DNA of 64,000 nucleotides. Source: Pseudomonadaceae bacterium. GTDB taxonomy: Bacteria > Pseudomonadota > Gammaproteobacteria > Pseudomonadales > Pseudomonadaceae. Of this stretch, positions 51,158-61,500 are shown one piece after another. The stretch spans positions 372,001 to 436,000 of the forward strand of contig CAAFUS010000010.1 in the NCBI GenBank assembly GCA_900766265.1. The letters run 5' to 3'. Below the pieces are notes generated by a model. The model searched no databases, was not told where the DNA came from, and saw only the letters and a program-made list of their open reading frames with translations. A program made the position numbers and the translations under genes. The first letter of the stretch is position 1; every line of letters starts with the position of its first letter.

Positions 51158-51970
51158 TCAGCGTATGCCGGCAGGCCGCTCCGCCGGTCGCCGCGCACCA
51201 GCGACCAGCTTGTCCACCGCCCGAGCTGCCGCCACCATGCCGAAGCTCGCGGTCACCATCATCGCCGCCCCGAATCCGCCGGCACAGTCGAGCTTGACGC
51301 CTTCGCCCACGAAACTTTTCGACTGACAGACGCCGCCGTCGGGCTTTGGATAGCGCAGCTGCTCGGTGGAAAAGACGCAGGGCACGCTGTAGTGGCGGCC
51401 CGGTGTCCGGGAGAAGTTGTAATCCCGACGCAGCGTGGAGCGCACCTTGGCGGCGAGCGGGTCGTTGAAGGTCTTGTTCAGGTCGGCGACCTGGATCTGC
51501 GTCGGGTCGATCTGCCCGCCCGCCCCGCCGGTGGCGATGATCTGGATCTTTCGGCGTTTGCACCAGGCAATCAGCGCCGCCTTCGCCGGAACGCTGTCGA
51601 TGCAGTCGATGACGCAGTCCATCTGCTCGGTGATGTACTGATCCATGGTGTCGCGAGTGACGAAGTCGGCCACGGCATGCACGGTGCAGCCAGGGCTGAT
51701 GGCCCGCAGCCGCCCGGCCATCACCTCGACCTTGGGCCGGCCGACCGTTCCATCGAGGGCATGAACCTGGCGATTGGTGTTGGTCACGCACACGTCGTCC
51801 AGGTCGAACAGGGAAATCTCGCCCACACCACTGCGCACCAGCGCCTCGGCTGCCCAGGATCCGACCCCGCCGATGCCCACCACTGCGACATGGGCCGCCA
51901 TCAGGCGCTCTAGCCCCTCGCTGCCATACAACCGGCCGATACCGCCGAAACGCTCGTCTTGTCTGTCCAC
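51158..51970 (-). CDS. tcdA: tRNA threonylcarbamoyladenosine dehydratase
   Basis: ThiF/E1-like ATP enzyme that turns t6A37 into cyclic ct6A in tRNA. 270 residues. The nucleotide-binding VVGIGGVGSWAAEALVRSGVG (about 29-49) is intact, and DLDDVCVTNTNRQVHA (about 56-71) is the second E1 motif. The C-terminus is longer in basic residues. In E. coli its activity needs the CsdA-CsdE pair encoded here. Note the RFGGIGRLYG start motif shared by the family. Confidence 0.94.
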   Translation of the reverse strand: MDRQDERFGGIGRLYGSEGLERLMAAHVAVVGIGGVGSWAAEALVRSGVGEISLFDLDDVCVTNTNRQVHALDGTVGRPKVEVMAGRLRAISPGCTVHAVADFVTRDTMDQYITEQMDCVIDCIDSVPAKAALIAWCKRRKIQIIATGGAGGQIDPTQIQVADLNKTFNDPLAAKVRSTLRRDYNFSRTPGRHYSVPCVFSTEQLRYPKPDGGVCQSKSFVGEGVKLDCAGGFGAAMMVTASFGMVAAARAVDKLVAGARRPAERPAGIR

Positions 51971-52115
51971 TGGCTACCCTCCGCTATCGGCGCAGTTTAT
52001 CGAAACCCCGCCCCGGCGCCCAAACGGGTGACAGACGAGACGCAGTCCGGCGCGGGTCAAATGCCGGCCGTTGCTTTAAAATGGCGCTCTTTTGTCCGTG
52101 CCGTCCGGAGTCGCA

Positions 52116-53264
52116 ATGCCCGTCGCCCCGCTTTCCCCGACCTTGGAACTCGCTTGCGAGCTGATCCGTCGTCCCTCCGTCACCCCCGCCGACGAGGGTT
52201 GCCAGGAACTGATGCAAAAGCGCCTGGCCGATGCTGGATTCGCCATCGAGCCGATGCGCATCGAGGACGTCGACAATTTCTGGGCGATCCGGGGCAGCGA
52301 AGGGCCGGTGCTGTGCTTTGCCGGCCATACCGACGTGGTGCCCACCGGTCCCCAGGCGGCCTGGGAACACAAGCCCTTCGAAGCCACCATCGACGAGCAG
52401 GGCATGCTGCGGGGACGCGGCGCCGCCGACATGAAGGGCAGCCTCGCGGCCATGGTGGTCGCCGTCGAGCGCTTCGTCACCGAATACCCGCAGCACCGGG
52501 GCCAGATCGCCTTCCTGATCACCAGTGACGAGGAAGGTCCTGCGCATCACGGCACCAAGGCCGTGGTCGAACGACTGCGCGAGCGCGGCCAGCGCCTGGA
52601 CTGGTGCATCGTCGGCGAGCCGTCGAGCACCACGCTGCTGGGCGACGTGGTGAAGAACGGCCGGCGCGGCTCGCTCGGCGGCACCCTGACCGTGCGCGGC
52701 CAGCAGGGCCACGTCGCCTACCCGCACCTGGCGAAGAACCCGATCCATCTGGCGGCGCCGGCGCTGGCCGAACTCGCCGCCGAACACTGGGACGACGGCA
52801 ACCGCTTCTTCCCGCCCACGAGCTTCCAAATCTCCAACCTCAATTCCGGCACCGGCGCCACCAACGTGATCCCGGGCACCCTGGAGGCCGTGTTCAACTT
52901 CCGCTTCTCGACCGAATCGACCGTCGAGCAGCTGCAACAGCGCACCGCCGCGATTCTCGACCGCCACGGTCTGGACTGGCAGGTGGACTGGGCCTTGTCA
53001 GGCCTACCGTTTCTCACCGAACCGGGCGAGCTGCTCGATGCGGTGGCGTCCGCCATTCGCGAAGTCACCGGGCGTGAAACAACCCCCTCGACCAGCGGTG
53101 GCACATCCGACGGACGCTTCATCGCCACCCTGGGAACCCAGGTGGTCGAACTGGGCCCGGTCAACGCCACCATCCACCAGGTGGACGAACGCATCCTGGC
53201 CAGCGACCTGGACGTACTGACCGACGTCTACCACCAGACCCTGGTTCGCCTGCTCGCATGCTGA
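52116..53264 (+). CDS. dapE: Succinyl-diaminopimelate desuccinylase
   Basis: Hydrolyses N-succinyl-LL-DAP with two zinc ions. 382 residues of the M20 family: GHTDVVPTG (about 69-77) and GRGAADMKGSLAAMV (about 96-110) hold metal ligands; ITSDEEGPAHHGTK (about 132-145) the catalytic Glu. The dimerisation domain spans about 180-290. ATG with GGAG seven bases upstream; a TTG at 52092 is possible but less likely. Seven-base overlap with rlmA. Confidence 0.96.
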   Translation: MPVAPLSPTLELACELIRRPSVTPADEGCQELMQKRLADAGFAIEPMRIEDVDNFWAIRGSEGPVLCFAGHTDVVPTGPQAAWEHKPFEATIDEQGMLRGRGAADMKGSLAAMVVAVERFVTEYPQHRGQIAFLITSDEEGPAHHGTKAVVERLRERGQRLDWCIVGEPSSTTLLGDVVKNGRRGSLGGTLTVRGQQGHVAYPHLAKNPIHLAAPALAELAAEHWDDGNRFFPPTSFQISNLNSGTGATNVIPGTLEAVFNFRFSTESTVEQLQQRTAAILDRHGLDWQVDWALSGLPFLTEPGELLDAVASAIREVTGRETTPSTSGGTSDGRFIATLGTQVVELGPVNATIHQVDERILASDLDVLTDVYHQTLVRLLAC

Positions 53265-54061
53265 TCTGCCCGCTCTGCCAGGCCCCGCTGCAAGCGGCCG
53301 AACGCGGCGTCGCCTGCCCCGCCGGACATCGTTTCGATCGCGCACGTCAGGGCTACCTCAACCTATTGCCGGTGCAACACAAGAACAGCCGCGACCCGGG
53401 CGACAATCAGGCGATGGTGGAGGCCCGCCGGCGCTTTCTCGACGGTGGTCACTACGCGCCGCTCGCCGCGCGGCTGGCCGAGCTCGCGGCCGAACGCGCG
53501 CCGGGCACCTGGCTGGACATCGGCTGCGGCGAGGGCTATTACACCGAACAGCTCGCCCACGCGCTCCCCCAGGCTCGGGGCTTCGCGTTGGACATCTCTC
53601 GCGAAGCGGTCAAGCGCGCCTGCCGACGGGCGCCCCAGCTGGACTGGCTGGTGGCGAGCATGGCGCGCATCCCGCTGGCCGACGCCAGCTGCAACCTGCT
53701 GGCAAGCGTGTTCAGCCCGCTGGACTGGAGCGAAGCCCGGCGACTGCTGCCCAGCGGCGGCGGTCTGCTGCGCATGGGGCCGACCCGCCAACACCTCTGG
53801 GAACTGCGCGCTCGGCTATACGACGAGGTGCGCGACTATGACGACGAGAAGCACCTGTCGCTGATTCCTGACGGCATGCGCCTGGCCCATAGCGAAACGC
53901 TGAGCTATCGCCTCAAGCTGGACGAGGCGCAGGCACGAGCCGATCTGCTGGCCATGACGCCTCACGGCTGGCGAGCCAACGCCGAACGCCGGGCGGCGGT
54001 CATCGACGCGCCACTTGAGGTCGGCGTTGCGATACGCTACGACTGGATTCAGCGGGACTAG
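53258..54061 (+). CDS. rlmA: 23S rRNA (guanine745-N1)-methyltransferase RlmA
   Basis: SAM enzyme of 267 residues that methylates G745. A zinc finger opens the protein: CPLCQAPL (Cys4, Cys7) and ACPAGH (Cys20, His24). SAM motif I is WLDIGCGEGYYTEQL (about 85-99), then FALDISREAVK. An SDPLDW-like segment VFSPLDWSEARRLLPSGG closes the fold. ATG overlaps the dapE stop (ATGCTGA). Confidence 0.92.
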   Translation: MLICPLCQAPLQAAERGVACPAGHRFDRARQGYLNLLPVQHKNSRDPGDNQAMVEARRRFLDGGHYAPLAARLAELAAERAPGTWLDIGCGEGYYTEQLAHALPQARGFALDISREAVKRACRRAPQLDWLVASMARIPLADASCNLLASVFSPLDWSEARRLLPSGGGLLRMGPTRQHLWELRARLYDEVRDYDDEKHLSLIPDGMRLAHSETLSYRLKLDEAQARADLLAMTPHGWRANAERRAAVIDAPLEVGVAIRYDWIQRD

Positions 54062-54088
54062 CCCGCGCCCTTCAGACAAGGCAGACAG

Positions 54089-54460
54089 ATGCGGCAACCG
54101 GATATCGAAATCTACCTCAGGGACGCCGACCAGCAGGCCGTATCGGCGTGGCTGGAACAGGCCATCGGCCCCTGCTCGCCGTGGCGGCAGAAAAGCCAGA
54201 CCTTCAAATGCAATGCAGCCGACGTACCGGTGACCTGGCTGCCAAAGGCGGTCGGCAAATGGCATTGCCTGCTGCTCGAAAGCGATACCACGCCCTGGGC
54301 CGACGATCTCGCCTGCGCCCGGGCCGCCCATCAGGCGCTAGGTGTGGAGATACGCTGCGCGCCGGGGAGCTGGCAGGAAGAGGAAGCGGAAGATGAAGCC
54401 GATCGCTGGATCAGCGTCAGCGAACGCGGCGAAGAGGAAATCGTCTGGCGCACGGGCTGA
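54089..54460 (+). CDS. Conserved-looking hypothetical protein
   Basis: A 123-residue protein, acidic overall, starting MRQPDIEIYLRDAD. An alpha/beta pattern is visible: strand IEIYL, helix QQAVSAWLEQAI, strands ADVPVTWLPK and WHCLLLESD, helix LACARAAHQAL, strand VEIRCAPG, then an acidic tail (EEEAEDEADRW). AGGCAGAC precedes the ATG, 27 bases after rlmA, so it probably rides in the dapE-rlmA operon. I do not recognise the family; function unknown. Confidence 0.7.
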   Translation: MRQPDIEIYLRDADQQAVSAWLEQAIGPCSPWRQKSQTFKCNAADVPVTWLPKAVGKWHCLLLESDTTPWADDLACARAAHQALGVEIRCAPGSWQEEEAEDEADRWISVSERGEEEIVWRTG

Positions 54461-54519
54461 CGCGCTGGTTCGGTGCCAGGCGTGACCACCTAACGGCGCC
54501 CGCGGCAAGCCAGATAAAC

Positions 54520-54546
54520 GAAAGGCCCGTCAATGACGGGCCTTTC
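54520..54546. terminator. Intrinsic terminator of the cold-shock gene
   Basis: GAAAGGCCCGTC (54520-54531) pairs perfectly with GACGGGCCTTTC (54535-54546), loop of three. On the minus strand it ends in TTTCGTTT shortly after the csp stop. The plus-strand gene ahead may use it too. Confidence 0.75.
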
Positions 54547-54551
54547 GGGTC

Positions 54552-54761
54552 TCAGGCGCCGGAAACGTCTTCGGCTTGCAAGCCTTTCTGACCTTGGATC
54601 ACCGAGAACTCCACCTTCTGACCCTCGGCCAGGGAGCGGTGACCTTCACCACGGATGGCGCGGTAGTGTACGAACACGTCAGCCCCGCTATCACGCTGAA
54701 TGAACCCATAGCCCTTGGCATCATTGAACCATTTGACGGTTCCGATCTCACGATCAGCCAT
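54552..54761 (-). CDS. Cold-shock-domain protein
   Basis: A 69-residue single-domain RNA chaperone. RNP1 appears as KGYGFI (about 15-20) and RNP2 as VFVHY (about 28-32), both with the aromatic residues that stack on nucleic acid. GTVKWFNDAKG is the family N-terminus. The ATG at 54761 has GGAGAAG five bases upstream; a GTG two codons earlier is possible. Name within the CspA/CspD group cannot be fixed. Transcribed with a long leader from a promoter at 54893-54920. Confidence 0.95.
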   Translation of the reverse strand: MADREIGTVKWFNDAKGYGFIQRDSGADVFVHYRAIRGEGHRSLAEGQKVEFSVIQGQKGLQAEDVSGA

Positions 54762-54892
54762 TACCACTTCTCCAATTCTTTTTTATTAGCCTCCAGGGAG
54801 GGTCTCGACGCCCACACGAAACCGTCTTTCATGACCATCCTTGCATGAGCAGGGACGCATACGAGTCGCGTTCCGGGGACAACCGCGTCGGG

Positions 54893-54920
54893 AGTATAAA
54901 ACACTCGCTAGGGCATTAAA
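54893..54920 (-). promoter_or_regulatory. Promoter of the cold-shock gene; long leader
   Basis: On the minus strand TTTAAT (54920-54915) and TATACT (54898-54893) are 16 bases apart. The implied transcript starts near 54886 and has about 125 untranslated bases before the ATG, the leader type used by cold-induced csp genes. The remaining intergenic stretch 54921-55262 toward plsB has no further clear gene or motif. Confidence 0.5.
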
Positions 54921-55262
54921 TCACTTTTGATCCCCTGGAACCCTTGCGCGACTAGGCTTCCAGCATATTCTCGAGCTGTTTTGGGCACCCTGCGCGGCAT
55001 TGGGGCAATCGTCAGGAATGCTTTCGCTACAGCGCCCTGTAACTGGACAATCCGCTCGCCCCAGCCCCTGCCCCCTCGGGCGATTCGACCCATGGCTCGG
55101 GGCCTGCATCTGCGTATGAACACCAGAGGTCCAGGCGCCCGACCACCGCTCCTGACCCGTCCGAAGACCGGCGCTTCTGTCTTCCGGAGCGTTTTGCGGC
55201 CCGCTCGCGGATACGTCACACTAGCGCCCTCCGGGCCCCGGCCCAACGTTCGCAGAAGATCC

Positions 55263-57746
55263 ATGACCCGCTCGCCCTTTCACCGCCTTGTCTTCGGCGG
55301 CTTGCGCCGCCTGCTTTATCTGTGGGTTCGCTCCGAAGCCATCAACCAGTCGGCCTTCACCCTCAAGCTCGACCGCAGCAAGCCGGTGCTCTACGTCCTG
55401 CAGAAGGAGTCGCTGAGCGACCTGGCGGTGCTCGACGTGGAGTGCATGAAAGCCGGCCTGCCCCGCCCGGTGGTGCCGGTGGCCGTGGGTGGTCATGTGG
55501 AGCCGGCGGCGTTCTTCTTCCTTACCCCTGCGGCGGATTGGTTCGGCAGGCCAAACCGCTTCGTCGCCTCGCCGACACTGGTACGGCTGGTCGATGCGCT
55601 GGAGCACAACGCCGTGGAGAACGCACAGATCGTGCCGGTCAGTGTCTTCTGGGGCCAGTCACCCGACCGCGAGACCAGCCCATGGAAGCTCCTGTTCGCC
55701 GACAGCTGGGCGGTAACCGGTCGCCTGCGGCGCCTGGTGAGCATCCTGATCCTGGGACGCAAGACGCGGGTGCAGTTTTCCTCGCCGATCCAGCTCAGCG
55801 AACTGGTGGCGATGAACAAGGGCCAAGAGCGCACGCTGCGCATGGTCCATCGCATCCTGCGGGTGCATTTCCGCAACCAGAAAACCGCCGTGATCGGCCC
55901 GGACCTGTCCCACCGCCGCAACTTGGTCAAGGGTCTGGTCCATGCGCCGCAGGTGCGCCAGGCCATTCGCGACGAGGCCGAACGCGAAAAGATTTCCGTC
56001 GAGAAGGCCGAGGCCCAAGCGCTACGCTACGGCAACGAGATCGCCTCGGACTTCGCCTACACCGCGGTGCGTTTTCTCGAAGTGCTGCTGTCCTGGTTCT
56101 GGAACAAGATCTACGACGGCATCAAGGTCAACCACCTGGAACAGGTGCAGGAGGCGGTCCATGGCCACGAGGTGATCTACGTGCCCTGCCACCGCAGCCA
56201 TATCGATTACCTCCTGCTCTCCTACCTGCTGTTCCGCAACGGCCTGACGCCGCCGCACATCGCCGCCGGGATCAACCTCAACATGCCAGTGATAGGCAGC
56301 CTGCTGCGCCGCGGCGGCGCCTTCTTCATGCGCCGCACCTTCAAGGGCAACCCGCTGTACACCGCCGTATTCAACGAGTACCTGCACACCCTCTTCAGCC
56401 GCGGCTTCCCGGTGGAGTATTTCGTGGAGGGAGGCCGTTCGCGCACCGGGCGCATGCTGCAGCCCAAGACCGGTATGCTGGCAATCACCCTGCGCAGCTA
56501 TTTGCGTTCCTCGCGCCAGCCTATTCTTTTCGTGCCGGTCTACATCGGCTACGAGCGGGTACTCGAAGGGCGCACTTATCTTGGCGAACTGCGCGGCGCG
56601 GCGAAGAAGAAGGAATCGATCTTCGATCTCTTCAAGGTCATCGGCGCCCTCAAGCAGCGCTTCGGACACGTTCACGTCAACTTTGGCGAGCCGCTCAAGC
56701 TCGCCGAATTCCTGGAACAGGAACAACCCGGCTGGAGACGCCAGGAGCTGGGCCCTGAGTTCCGCCCCGAATGGCTTTCCGACACTACCAACCGCCTGGC
56801 TGAACGGGTGGCGCAACGTCTCAACGAGGCCGCCGCGATCAACCCGGTCAACCTGGTGGCCACGGCGCTACTGTCGACCAGCAAGCTGGCCCTGGATGAA
56901 CGGGCGCTGGCGCGGCTGCTCGATCTTTACCAGGCGCTGCTGCGCGCGGTGCCTTACTCGCCCCACGTTACCCTGCCCGAAGGCGACGGCCTGGGTCTGA
57001 TCGCGCACGTGCAGAGCATGGACCTGCTGGCCGAACAGAAGGACGCCCTGGGCAAGATCCTGTACCTGGACGAGCAGAACGCCGTCCTGATGACGTACTA
57101 CCGCAACAACGTCATGCACATCTTCGCGCTCCCGGCGCTGCTGGCGAGCTTCTTCCAGAGCAGCTCGCGGATGAGTCGCGAGCAGATCCTGCGCTTCACC
57201 CGGGCGCTGTACCCTTACCTGCAGGCCGAACTGTTCATTCGCTGGGACATCGGGGAACTGGACGCGGTGGTGGACCAGTGGCTCGAGGCCTTCGTTGACC
57301 AGGGGCTGCTCAAGCTCGACGGCGAGGTGTATGTCCGCCCGGCGCCGAGCTCGCGCCAGTTCGTGCTGCTGACTCTGCTCGCCCGGACCATCGTGCAGAC
57401 GCTGCAACGCTTCTACATGGCCATCGCGCTGCTGCTCAACGCCGGCCAGTACAGCCTGACGGCCGAGGAGCTGGAAAATCTCTGCACCGTGATGGCCCAG
57501 CGTCTGTCGATCCTCCACGGTCTCAACGCGCCGGAGTTCTTCGACAAGAGCCTGTTCCGCCACTTCATCAAGAGCCTGCTGGCGCAAGGCGTGTTGCGTC
57601 AGAACGAGGCCGGCAAGCTCAGCTACCATCCACTGCTGGGCGAGTTGGCCGAGGGCGCGGCGAAACGGGTGCTGCCGGCCGAAATCCGGCTGTCGATTCG
57701 CCAGGTCGCGCTGGAGCGCAACGAAGACGCCATCGAGCCGGTATGA
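55263..57746 (+). CDS. plsB: Glycerol-3-phosphate 1-O-acyltransferase PlsB
   Basis: Membrane enzyme that makes lysophosphatidic acid from glycerol 3-phosphate and acyl-CoA or acyl-ACP. 827 residues from ATG 55263 (MTRSPFHRLVFGGLRRLLY), which aligns with the P. aeruginosa start; the frame runs open for 112 unconserved codons ahead of it. HX4D motif CHRSHIDYLLL (about 312) and FVEGGRSRTGRML (about 388) carry the acyltransferase residues. Feeds cdsA. Followed by the DUF4197 gene 36 bases downstream on the same strand. Confidence 0.95.
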   Translation: MTRSPFHRLVFGGLRRLLYLWVRSEAINQSAFTLKLDRSKPVLYVLQKESLSDLAVLDVECMKAGLPRPVVPVAVGGHVEPAAFFFLTPAADWFGRPNRFVASPTLVRLVDALEHNAVENAQIVPVSVFWGQSPDRETSPWKLLFADSWAVTGRLRRLVSILILGRKTRVQFSSPIQLSELVAMNKGQERTLRMVHRILRVHFRNQKTAVIGPDLSHRRNLVKGLVHAPQVRQAIRDEAEREKISVEKAEAQALRYGNEIASDFAYTAVRFLEVLLSWFWNKIYDGIKVNHLEQVQEAVHGHEVIYVPCHRSHIDYLLLSYLLFRNGLTPPHIAAGINLNMPVIGSLLRRGGAFFMRRTFKGNPLYTAVFNEYLHTLFSRGFPVEYFVEGGRSRTGRMLQPKTGMLAITLRSYLRSSRQPILFVPVYIGYERVLEGRTYLGELRGAAKKKESIFDLFKVIGALKQRFGHVHVNFGEPLKLAEFLEQEQPGWRRQELGPEFRPEWLSDTTNRLAERVAQRLNEAAAINPVNLVATALLSTSKLALDERALARLLDLYQALLRAVPYSPHVTLPEGDGLGLIAHVQSMDLLAEQKDALGKILYLDEQNAVLMTYYRNNVMHIFALPALLASFFQSSSRMSREQILRFTRALYPYLQAELFIRWDIGELDAVVDQWLEAFVDQGLLKLDGEVYVRPAPSSRQFVLLTLLARTIVQTLQRFYMAIALLLNAGQYSLTAEELENLCTVMAQRLSILHGLNAPEFFDKSLFRHFIKSLLAQGVLRQNEAGKLSYHPLLGELAEGAAKRVLPAEIRLSIRQVALERNEDAIEPV

Positions 57747-57781
57747 CCTGCTCTTTCACCACCGTGCAGAGGACATCCGTC

Positions 57782-58459
57782 ATGACGCGCACGCTCATGC
57801 TTTTCGCCGGACTGCTGCTGGCTGCCAGCGCCCAGGCGCTCTCACTCAAGGACCTGAGCCAGGGCGATGCCGCCGCCGGGCTCAAGGACGCCCTGAACCA
57901 GGGCACCCGTGTCGCCGTCCAGCAGCTGGGTCGTCCCGGCGGGTTCAGCAACGACCCACAGCGGCGCATCGAGCTGCCGGGTACGCTGGGCAAGGCCTCG
58001 CGGGCCATGAAGATGATGGGGATGGGCGCCCAGGTCGAGCAGCTCGAGGCGAGCATGAACAAGGCCGCCGAGGCCGCCGTGCCGCAAGCCCAGGCGCTGC
58101 TGCTCGATGCGGTGAAGAAGATGACCGTGCAGGATGCCAAGGGCATTCTCGCCGGCGGCCAGGATTCGGCGACCCGCTACCTGGACAAGTCGAGCCGAGC
58201 ACAGCTGCGCGCAAGGTTCCTGCCCATCGTCAAGCAGGCCACCGACCAGATCGGCCTGGCCCAGCAGTACAACACCCTGGCCGGCCGGGCGGCGAGCTTC
58301 GGCGCGGTCGACGCCAAGCACACCAATATCGAGAGCTACGTCGCCGAGCAGGCCCTCGACGGCCTGTTCAGCGTAATCGCCGAACAGGAAGCGAGCATCC
58401 GCCAGAACCCCGCCGCAGCCGCCACCAGTATCGCCAAGAAGGTCTTCGGCGCGCTCTGA
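57782..58459 (+). CDS. DUF4197 periplasmic protein
   Basis: A 225-residue secreted protein: signal peptide MTRTLMLFAGLLLAASAQA, then a nearly all-helical body beginning LSLKDLSQGDAAAGLKDAL and with GRPGGFSNDPQRRIELPG (about 50-67), the conserved part of DUF4197. The stretch TVQDAKGILAGGQDSATRYL is another family block. There are no cysteines to suggest disulfides. ATG 57782 with AGAGGA upstream was chosen so the signal peptide starts the protein. Function not established. It sits between plsB and mexK, the equivalent of P. aeruginosa PA3674-3675 by position only. Confidence 0.82.
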   Translation: MTRTLMLFAGLLLAASAQALSLKDLSQGDAAAGLKDALNQGTRVAVQQLGRPGGFSNDPQRRIELPGTLGKASRAMKMMGMGAQVEQLEASMNKAAEAAVPQAQALLLDAVKKMTVQDAKGILAGGQDSATRYLDKSSRAQLRARFLPIVKQATDQIGLAQQYNTLAGRAASFGAVDAKHTNIESYVAEQALDGLFSVIAEQEASIRQNPAAAATSIAKKVFGAL

Positions 58460-58571
58460 TCGAGCTGGCTACTGGCTGAATTCGTTCGCGGTTTTGGCCG
58501 CTCCCACGGTTCGCTGTCGCCGTGTGGATCGGCCTTGACCACGAATGGCCTAGCCACCGGCCGGATAACGA

Positions 58572-61500
58572 TCAGCCCGCCTGCGGCCGCTCGCCCTCCC
58601 GGACCCTGAACCAGGCCGCGTAAAGCGCCGGCAGGAACAGCAGCGTCAGCGCCGTGGCGACGATCAGCCCGCCCATGATGGCGACCGCCATCGGGCCGAA
58701 GAACACGCTGCGTGACAGCGGGATCATCGCCAGCACCGACGCGAGCGCGGTGAGCACGATCGGCCGGAAGCGCCGCACGGTCGCATCGACGATGGCCGTG
58801 AAGCGATCGTGGCCCGCGCCGATGTCCTGCTCGATCTGGTCGACCAGGATCACCGAGTTGCGCATGATCATCCCCGACAGCGCGATGGTGCCCAGCATCG
58901 CCACGAAACCGAACGGCTGGCGCAGCAGCAGCAGAAACAGCGCCACGCCGATCAGCCCCAGGGGCGCGGTCAGGAACACCAGCGCGGCACGGGAGAAGCT
59001 CTTGAGCTGGAGCATCAACAAGCTCAGCACCACGATGATGAACAGCGGCATGCCAGCATTCACCGACGCCTGGCCTCGGGACGCATCCTCCACCGTGCCG
59101 CCCACCTCGAGCAGGTAGCCACTGGGCAGCTTCGCCCGGATGGAATCGAGGGTCGGGGAAATCTGCGCCACCAACGAGGCCGGCTGTTCCTGTCCGTAGA
59201 TGTCGGCACGCACGGTGACCGTCGGCAGGCGGTTGCGGTGCCAAATCACGCCTTCCTCGAAGCCGTACTCCAGCGTCGCGACCTGCGCCAGCGGCACGCT
59301 GCGGCCGCTGGCGGTCGGAATCGCCAGGCTGGAGAGCATCGACAGCTCCTCCCGCTCGCGCGGCGTGCCGCGCAGCAGTATCTCGATCAGCTCGTTGTCC
59401 TCGCGGAACTGGCTGACGGGCGTGCCGCTGAAGGTGCGCTGCAGGAACCCCGACAGCTCCGCCGTGCTGACACCCAGCGCCCGGGCCCGGTCCTGGTCGA
59501 CGTTCAGCCGCACCACCTTGCTCGGCTCCTGCCAGTCCAGATGGACGTTCGACACCAACGGATTCTCCGCCACCTTCGCCGCCACCTGCCGCGCCAGGTC
59601 GCGGGCCACGTCGATGTGCTCGCCGGTTACCCGGAACTGGATGGGATAGCCCACCGGCGGGCCGTTCTCGAGCCGCGTCACGCGCCCGCGCAAGCTCGGG
59701 AAATCTGTCTCCAGGCGCTCGATAAGCCACAGACGCAGGGCTTCACGGTCCTCAATGGTCTTGGTCAGCACCACGAACTGGGCAAAGCTGGTCGCCGGCA
59801 ACTGCTGGTCCAGCGGCAGGTAGAAACGCGGCGAACCGCTGCCGATGTAGGCCACGTAGTTGTCGATGCCGGCGCGCGCCTTGAGCATCTCCTCCAGGCG
59901 CAGCACCTCGGCTTCGGTGGCCTTGAGCGACGCGCCCTCGGCGAGCTTCAGGTCAACCATCAGCTCGAGCCGGCCAGATGCCGGGAAGAACTGCTGCGGC
60001 ACCAGCCGGAACAGGCCGATGGCGCCGACGAACGCCAGCAGCGTCAGTACGATGACGGTCTTGCGGTGCCGCACGCACCAGTGCACCAGCCGGCGAACAC
60101 GCTGGTAGAACGGCGTGGCGTAGGGATCGCTGGCGCCGTGCTTTTTCGCATGCAGCTTAGCCAGGTCCGGCAGCAGGCGCTCGCCGAGCAGCGGCACGAA
60201 CACCACCGCGGCGATCCACGACGCGACCAGGGCGATGGTCACGACCTGGAAGATCGAGCGGGTGTACTCGCCGGTGCTCGACTGCGCGGTGGCGATCGGC
60301 AGGAAGCCTGCCGCAGTAATGAGCGTGCCGGTCAGCATCGGGAAGGCCGTGCTGCTCCAGGCATAGCTTGCAGCCTTCAGACGATCGAAACCCTGCTCCA
60401 TCTTGATCGCCATCATCTCCACCGCGATGATCGCGTCGTCCACCAGCAGCCCCAGCGCGAGCACCAGCGCGCCGAGGGAAATCTTGTGCAGGCCGATGTC
60501 CAGGTAGTTCATGGCGACGAAGGTCATCGCCAGCACCAGGGGAATCGACAGCGCCACCACCAGCCCGGTGCGCACGCCGAGCGAGAAGAAGCTCACCAGC
60601 AAGACGATCACCAGCGCCTCGACCAGCACGCGAACGAACTCGCTCACGCTGGTCTTCACCGCGGCCGGCTGGTCGGACACCTTGCGCAGCTCCATGCCGG
60701 CCGGCAGCTCCTGCTGCAGACGGGCAAATTCGTGCTGCAGCGCCTCTCCGAGCAGCAGGATGTCGCCGCCGCTCTTCATCGACACCGCCAGGCCGATGGC
60801 CGGCTCGCCCATAAAGCGCATGCGCGGCGCCGGCGGGTCGTTGAAGCCCCGGTAGACTTTCGCCACGTCGCCGATGCGGAAGGTTTGCCCTTCGACACGG
60901 ATCGGGAAGTCGCGGATCTCCTTCAGCGTCTGGAAACTGCCGGTGACCCGTAGTTGCACCCGGTCGCTCAGGGTCTCGACGAAACCTGCAGCCGCCACGG
61001 AGTTCTGCGCCTGCAGCGCCTGGCGAACCGACTCCAGCGGCACGCCGAGAGTCGCCAGCTTGACGTTGGACAGCTCGATCCAGATCTTCTCGTCCTGCAA
61101 GCCGACGAGTTCGACCTTGCCCACCGACTTGACGCGCTGCAGCTGCAATTGCAGACGGTCGGCGTAGTCCTTGAGCACGGCGTAGTCGAATCCCTTGCCG
61201 GTAAGCGCGTAGATGTTGCCGAAGGTGGTGCCGAACTCGTCATTGAAGAAAGGCCCGAGGGTGCCGGCCGGCAGGGTGTGGCGGATATCGCCGATCTTCT
61301 TGCGAATTTGGTACCACAGGTCGGGAATGTCCCGTGACCGCAGTGCGTCGTTGGCCATGAAAGTGACCGTCGACTCGCCGGGCCGGGAAAAGGAGACGAT
61401 GCGGTCATACTCGCCGGTCTCCATGAGCTTCTTCTCGATGCGCTCGGTGATCTGCCGCGACACCTCTTCGGCCGTCGCGCCAGGCCAGTGGGTAGTGATC

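Noticed and set aside
58809..60953. 714-codon plus-strand frame opposite mexK
   Set aside because: Same artefact; His/Gln/Arg-rich product, no signal or domains, wholly inside a conserved pump gene.
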